Positions 5,702 through 8,355 of a DNA stretch of 8,355 bases are shown in pieces. Within the stretch, counting starts at the first letter, position 1; the number at the start of each line of letters is the position of its first letter. Origin of the DNA: Candidatus Poribacteria bacterium (GTDB lineage Bacteria; Poribacteria; WGA-4E; WGA-3G); NCBI GenBank assembly GCA_028818995.1, contig JAPPMR010000633.1, positions 1-8,355 on the forward strand, written 5' to 3'. Position numbers and translations under genes: made by a program. Under the pieces are notes generated by a model. It saw only the letters and a list, made by a program, of their open reading frames with translations. It was not told the DNA's origin and did not search any database.

Positions 5702-6751
5702 TCAATCTATTTGTTTGAGGTGGGCCCATAGGACAGCAAGCTTATCCAATGGAAACACTGTGAGTGGACCACTTACCCAGCCAGGGTGAGAGTCTTTTGC
5801 TGGATGTTTCGTCAGATTTGTCAATTGCCGGCTGATAAGGTTATAGCGATAAATCTCAAAATTGGCTTCTGCGCCTCCTTCGCTCTTGCGTATATTTAAA
5901 AGCACTGTCCGGTCATCTCTTATCCAACACCCGTTAACGATTGCATACGTCTTGGGAAAGTTGTGTACATTAACACGCCTTGTAACCACATTCTGAACAA
6001 TGAGACGAGTAGCGACTCGTCGCTCTTTTGGTGCTTCTCCTGCTTTCGCACGCCTATGTTCAAATTCTGTATACATAATATATTTGCCAGAAAGGGACCA
6101 ACGCGGTGCATATCGCCAAATGATATTTTCTCCCTTATTGAGTGGACTGAGTCGTTTTTTCTGTCTCCCATCTGCATTCATGATCCAGATATTTTCTCCA
6201 TCCCCACCCAAGTGGTGATAGGCAATCTTTCTCCCATCAGGTGACCAATCTGCCCTATCGGAAAATCCTTTACCAAGGTTATCAGTAAGTTGCTTTACAA
6301 CACCGCTTTCTAAGTTCATCACATGGATATCCCACTCTCCTGCACGTTTACTGGTGAAAGCAATCTGTTTCCCGTCTGGTGATACATTTGGAAACCTATC
6401 GGTGGGATGATTATCCATAAAACGACGTTCCTTTTGGCTTTTTACATCAAGAATAAGAAATTCGGCATTGAATACTGTGCCCTTTCCTCGTGATAAGTCT
6501 CTTTCAAACACAATCCGTGTTCCATCCGGAAACCAGTCCGGTCTTTCATCATAAAAATCTGGATTCGATATTCTTCGGACATTAGTGCCGTTGTCTTCCA
6601 TCACATAGATATGATGGGCGTTATCGCCTTCGCGATTTGACGAAAACACAATTTTTGCGTGTGAACTTTGCGAGATAAGGAAACACAAAAGAAGTAGAAT
6701 AGCAAGACCTATATCGGTATGATAACGTCTCTGATAAAGTTTATATCTCAT
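5702..6751 (-). CDS. Exported TolB-like (PD40) six-bladed beta-propeller protein
   Basis: The 349-residue precursor has a signal peptide with a long hydrophobic core (residues 16-26) ending SHA-K at 30-33. The mature chain then opens AKIVFSSNREG. PD40/TolB-like repeats follow, with landmarks PDWFPDG, PNVSPDGKQIAFTS, ADWSPDGRKIAY, PRWSLSGKYIMYTE, GCWIRDDRTVLL and the closing PGWVSG. Between them come IYVMEDNG, IHVMNLESG and IWIMNADG strands. Six blades are expected. TolB itself works in the Tol-Pal envelope complex, but this protein lacks the TolB N-terminal domain, so equivalence should not be assumed. An in-frame upstream extension to 6877 is rejected because AAAAGGA (6759-6765) lies seven bases before ATG 6751 and the signal peptide starts there. 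It is a paralogue of the gene at 7290, of identical length. Confidence 0.9.
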   Translation of the reverse strand: MRYKLYQRRYHTDIGLAILLLLCFLISQSSHAKIVFSSNREGDNAHHIYVMEDNGTNVRRISNPDFYDERPDWFPDGTRIVFERDLSRGKGTVFNAEFLILDVKSQKERRFMDNHPTDRFPNVSPDGKQIAFTSKRAGEWDIHVMNLESGVVKQLTDNLGKGFSDRADWSPDGRKIAYHHLGGDGENIWIMNADGRQKKRLSPLNKGENIIWRYAPRWSLSGKYIMYTEFEHRRAKAGEAPKERRVATRLIVQNVVTRRVNVHNFPKTYAIVNGCWIRDDRTVLLNIRKSEGGAEANFEIYRYNLISRQLTNLTKHPAKDSHPGWVSGPLTVFPLDKLAVLWAHLKQID

Positions 6752-6758
6752 GAGAAAA

Positions 6759-6765
6759 TCCTTTT
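6759..6765 (-). promoter_or_regulatory. Ribosome binding site deciding the start at 6751
   Basis: The minus strand reads AAAAGGA, then seven bases, then ATG. This fixes the start at the signal peptide rather than at the in-frame ATG at 6877, which also lies upstream of the probable promoter. Confidence 0.8.
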
Positions 6766-6785
6766 GGGACACACAAGTGTCTTTT

Positions 6786-6814
6786 ATTATACTAAATTCT
6801 GTAAATAAGTTCAC
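6786..6814 (-). promoter_or_regulatory. Promoter of the minus-strand TolB-like gene
   Basis: The minus strand carries a perfect TATAAT (6786-6791) with GTGAAC 17 bases upstream (6809-6814, a three-of-six -35). The start would fall near 6779, leaving a leader of about 28 bases. A small dyad, GACAC-N4-GTGTC (6768-6781), overlaps the expected start. Confidence 0.6.
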
Positions 6815-6825
6815 ACATATATTCT

Positions 6826-6850
6826 GTAGGAGCAATCTCCGAATCGCGAC
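6826..6850. repeat. GTAGGAGC-type short repeat
   Basis: GTAGGAGCAATCTCC forms GGAG/CTCC around CAAT and is followed by GAATCGCGAC. It shares GTAGGAGC and the overall layout with the hairpin at 5680-5697. It looks like a short dispersed palindromic repeat upstream of the minus-strand promoter. Confidence 0.45.
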
Positions 6851-6875
6851 GAAACGCCTTGATAGTCGGGAATCC

Positions 6876-6899
6876 AAATCAAGAAATCAAGAAATCAAC
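6876..6899. repeat. 8-bp tandem repeat AAATCAAG x3
   Basis: AAATCAAG occurs at 6876-6883 and 6884-6891, then as AAATCAAC at 6892-6899. The last copy starts the larger direct repeat at 6892. Confidence 0.75.
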
Positions 6900-6997
6900 G
6901 CTACAAATGCCATTAAGGCATTTGGCGGGTATGAATACCTTTTTGGTATTCACCCAAATCAACGCCACATGCCTGTAGGCATCTGTCGGGTATGAAT
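6892..6997. repeat. Two direct copies of a hairpin-bearing intergenic repeat
   Basis: AAATCAACGC(T/C)ACA starts copies at 6892-6936 and 6956-6997, and both end CGGGTATGAAT. Each has an ATGCC...GGCAT hairpin inside. In the first, CAAATGCC (6904-6911) pairs perfectly with GGCATTTG (6917-6924). Between the copies, TGAATACC (6932-6939) and GGTATTCA (6945-6952) form an 8-bp stem with a five-T loop. No plausible gene is present. Confidence 0.75.
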
Positions 6998-7005
6998 CAT
7001 GGAGC

Positions 7006-7104
7006 ATCATGTAGAATACCAAAGGCACTGAATCATGTAGAATACCAAACGCGTATTCTACCAAGCGCATTCATAGCGTTGATTTGGTATTCTACCAAGC
7101 GCAT
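7006..7104. repeat. Cluster of GTAGAATACC / GGTATTCTAC repeats
   Basis: An 18-base string containing GTAGAATACC occurs at 7006-7023 and 7032-7049. GTATTCTACCAAGCGCAT occurs exactly at 7053-7070 and 7087-7104. The two kinds are partly inverse: GTAGAATAC (7037-7045) pairs with GTATTCTAC (7053-7061) around seven bases. Between them, 7069-7089 repeats 23-43 exactly. Confidence 0.8.
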
Positions 7105-7152
7105 GCTGCTTTAGGCATTCCCCGCCTACAAGTATACGGTTACTCCCGTCAA

Positions 7153-7204
7153 TGCACCGTATTGTGCAGCAAGAACAACCCTTGCACGTGATTGTGCAAG
7201 GGTT
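7153..7204. promoter_or_regulatory. Two TGCAC-N6-GTGCA dyads 30 bp apart
   Basis: The dyads lie at 7153-7168 and 7183-7198 (the second written TGCAC from 7183 to 7187). Their centres are 30 bp apart, about three helical turns, and both six-base centres end ATT. They lie upstream of the strong promoter at 7237. A pair of operators for a dimeric regulator is possible, but the second dyad is also the core of a longer terminator-like stem. Confidence 0.4.
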
Positions 7205-7212
7205 TCGCTTTT
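7177..7212 (+). terminator. Terminator-like hairpin upstream of the plus-strand TolB-like gene
   Basis: AACCCTTGCAC (7177-7187) and GTGCAAGGGTT (7194-7204) form a perfect 11-bp stem with a six-base loop, followed by TCGCTTTT. The T tract is interrupted but on the right side for plus-strand termination. No plus-strand gene ends just upstream. It may block read-through into 7290, end a short RNA, or insulate the promoter. Confidence 0.5.
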
Positions 7213-7236
7213 AGTCCGTATTCAGTGGTTTTAGGG

Positions 7237-7266
7237 TTGGCACGTAAATTGCTTCTATGTTATCAT
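7237..7266 (+). promoter_or_regulatory. Promoter of the plus-strand TolB-like gene
   Basis: TTGGCA (7237-7242) and TATCAT (7261-7266), each matching five of six consensus bases, are 18 bp apart, and TGT just upstream gives an extended -10. Transcription should begin near 7273, so the in-frame ATG at 7257 lies outside the transcript. Confidence 0.7.
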
Positions 7267-7275
7267 ACGCTAACC

Positions 7276-7282
7276 AAAGGAG
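7276..7282 (+). promoter_or_regulatory. Ribosome binding site deciding the start at 7290
   Basis: AAAGGAG is followed by seven bases and ATG 7290. This, with the promoter position, selects 7290 over the in-frame ATG at 7257. Confidence 0.85.
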
Positions 7283-7289
7283 AAAAACG

Positions 7290-8339
7290 ATGCGGATACT
7301 ACAAATTACACTAAGCCTTAGCCTAATTCTGTTGTTTACGACTGCTGCGAGTGCGAAAATCGTTTTTAGTGCATACCAAGACAGAAACGATCACATCTAT
7401 GTGATGGACGATGATGGTAGTAATATCAGGCAACTCACCAATTATCCACACATGGAAGTGCAACCCCGTTGGTCTCCAGATGGCACACAAATCGCTTTTC
7501 TAAGGGACACAGACCCGTCAAGCTCGATTCGTCTCAACACGTTCATTATGAATGCCGATGGCACGAATGTGCGGCAGCTCACGAATCATCGCGGGAATGA
7601 TAAGGGGTTAACGTTTTCACCTGATGGCAAAAAATTGCTCGTCAGTAGCCATCCAAACACAGGTGTTGAAAAAATAGGTCTTTACGTGATAGATATTGAA
7701 AGCGGTAACACTCAAAAGATTTCTAACCTTGAAATAAGTGCTGTTGATTGGTCGCCTGATGGAAAGCACATTGTGTTCGTGGATATCGGTTTTTGGGCGA
7801 CTGAAGACAACCTTTGGATGATGAATGCTGATGGTTCCGATCCACGTCCTTGGACACCACCCATAAAACGCGCAAGAACTATGGACCGCGGTAGACCCAA
7901 ATGGTCACCCGACGGTCAACAAATTTTGTATACTGAAACATACCTTAACGTGCAAGAAATGTTACTTGACGATGGCGGAGTATTCCGCAGAATTAGGGCT
8001 GCTGGAAAATACCGATACATAATCCGCAATGTAAATGGCGGTGCTACGGAGAGGTTGAATATCCCTAAAGGTTGGGTGGCAAGATCTGTCGCTTGGATGA
8101 ATGGGCAGGAATCTGTGCTTTTCAGTGCGTTCGTGGATTTTGAGCATAAGGATGAGTGGAATCGGACTCGTTGGGTGCAACTCTATAAGTATGACCTTGC
8201 ATCAGAGCAAATCACGCAGTTGACGCATGACCCTGGTAGTAAGATGAGTGCAGATTGGGTTCGCGGTGCTTATGCCGTTTCCCCAGCGGGTAAACAATCA
8301 GTGCGGTGGGGTGAACTCAAAAAGGCGTATTCAGATTGA
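7290..8339 (+). CDS. Exported TolB-like (PD40) six-bladed beta-propeller protein, paralogue of the minus-strand gene
   Basis: The 349-residue precursor has a classic signal peptide (residues 1-22, ending ASA-K), then KIVFSAYQDRNDHIYVMDDD. PD40/TolB-like repeats follow: PRWSPDGTQIAFLRD, LTFSPDGKKLLVSS, VDWSPDGKHIVFVD, PKWSPDGQQILYTE, VAWMNGQESVLFSA and ADWVRG. Interleaved strands read FIMNADG, LYVIDIESG, LWMMNADG and LYKYDLASEQITQLT. Six blades are expected, closed by the mature N-terminus. The tail (WVRGAYAVSPAGKQSVRWGE, then LKK) matches the tail of the protein encoded at 5702-6751. No enzymatic or membrane-anchoring domain is seen; a periplasmic or secreted binding role is inferred. Its own promoter, spaced dyads and ribosome site make it a separate unit, divergent from the other paralogue. 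Confidence 0.92.
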   Translation: MRILQITLSLSLILLFTTAASAKIVFSAYQDRNDHIYVMDDDGSNIRQLTNYPHMEVQPRWSPDGTQIAFLRDTDPSSSIRLNTFIMNADGTNVRQLTNHRGNDKGLTFSPDGKKLLVSSHPNTGVEKIGLYVIDIESGNTQKISNLEISAVDWSPDGKHIVFVDIGFWATEDNLWMMNADGSDPRPWTPPIKRARTMDRGRPKWSPDGQQILYTETYLNVQEMLLDDGGVFRRIRAAGKYRYIIRNVNGGATERLNIPKGWVARSVAWMNGQESVLFSAFVDFEHKDEWNRTRWVQLYKYDLASEQITQLTHDPGSKMSADWVRGAYAVSPAGKQSVRWGELKKAYSD

Positions 8340-8344
8340 TCTTC

Positions 8345-8355
8345 GTAGGTCGGGT
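8345..8355. repeat. Truncated short repeat GTAGGTCGGGT at the window edge
   Basis: This is the exact reverse complement of 4937-4947, placed six bases after the TolB-like stop codon. It is cut by the window end, so its size cannot be judged. Confidence 0.4.

Noticed and set aside
5702..6751. Lipoprotein signal for the minus-strand TolB-like protein because of Cys23
   Set aside because: The residues before the cysteine are Leu-Leu-Leu, not a lipobox, and a type I cleavage site SHA-K follows.
6752..6877. N-terminal extension of the minus-strand TolB-like gene
   Set aside because: It would bury the signal peptide, lies across the TATAAT promoter, and has a poorer ribosome site than ATG 6751.
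6750..7070. Small ORFs on both strands in the divergent intergenic region
   Set aside because: They translate direct and inverted repeats and overlap the minus-strand promoter; no coding signal is visible.
7257..7289. Upstream in-frame ATG for the plus-strand TolB-like gene
   Set aside because: It overlaps the -10 box and precedes the expected transcript start; AAAGGAG fits ATG 7290.
5702..8339. Calling either TolB-like gene tolB
   Set aside because: Only the propeller repeats are shared; the TolB N-terminal domain and neighbouring tol-pal genes are absent.

Overview
The window looks like accessory chromosome of an uncultured, repeat-rich bacterium with many secreted beta-propeller proteins. 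Candidatus Poribacteria or a close relative fits best. The reasons are two exported 14-repeat WD40 proteins, two exported TolB-like (PD40) propellers, moderate GC, and short palindromic repeats in nearly every intergenic gap. This placement is inferred from style, not from a marker gene. No rRNA, tRNA, transposase, integrase or cas gene is visible.

Layout. 1-473: intergenic, with short palindromic repeats and the first copy of a composite repeat (78-186). 474-2405 (+): exported 14-repeat WD40 protein. 2406-3024: gap dominated by a nested inverted repeat (2434-2860) holding two more composite-repeat copies, then a plausible promoter. 3025-4887 (+): second exported 14-repeat WD40 protein, with an almost exact 126-bp internal period. 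4888-4957: AT-rich sequence that can fold into either of two mutually exclusive hairpins. 4958-5218 and 5222-5683 (+): probable two-gene operon, a small unknown protein followed by an ASCH/PUA-like domain protein. 5684-5701: short convergent gap with a hairpin. 5702-6751 (-): exported TolB-like six-bladed propeller. 6752-7289: divergent intergenic region with a minus-strand promoter, a dense repeat cluster, two spaced dyads and a plus-strand promoter. 7290-8339 (+): second exported TolB-like propeller, also 349 residues.

How the genes relate. The four large products are all predicted to be exported and are all beta-propellers without an obvious catalytic or anchoring domain, so they look like extracytoplasmic binding scaffolds; their partners cannot be read from sequence. 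They form two paralogous pairs (WD40/WD40 and TolB/TolB). The ASCH protein and its small partner are the only apparently cytoplasmic products and may act on RNA or nucleotides. The most distinctive non-coding signals are the composite repeat that brackets the first WD40 gene in inverted orientation, the switch-like hairpins at 4890-4938, and the paired dyads at 7153-7204.
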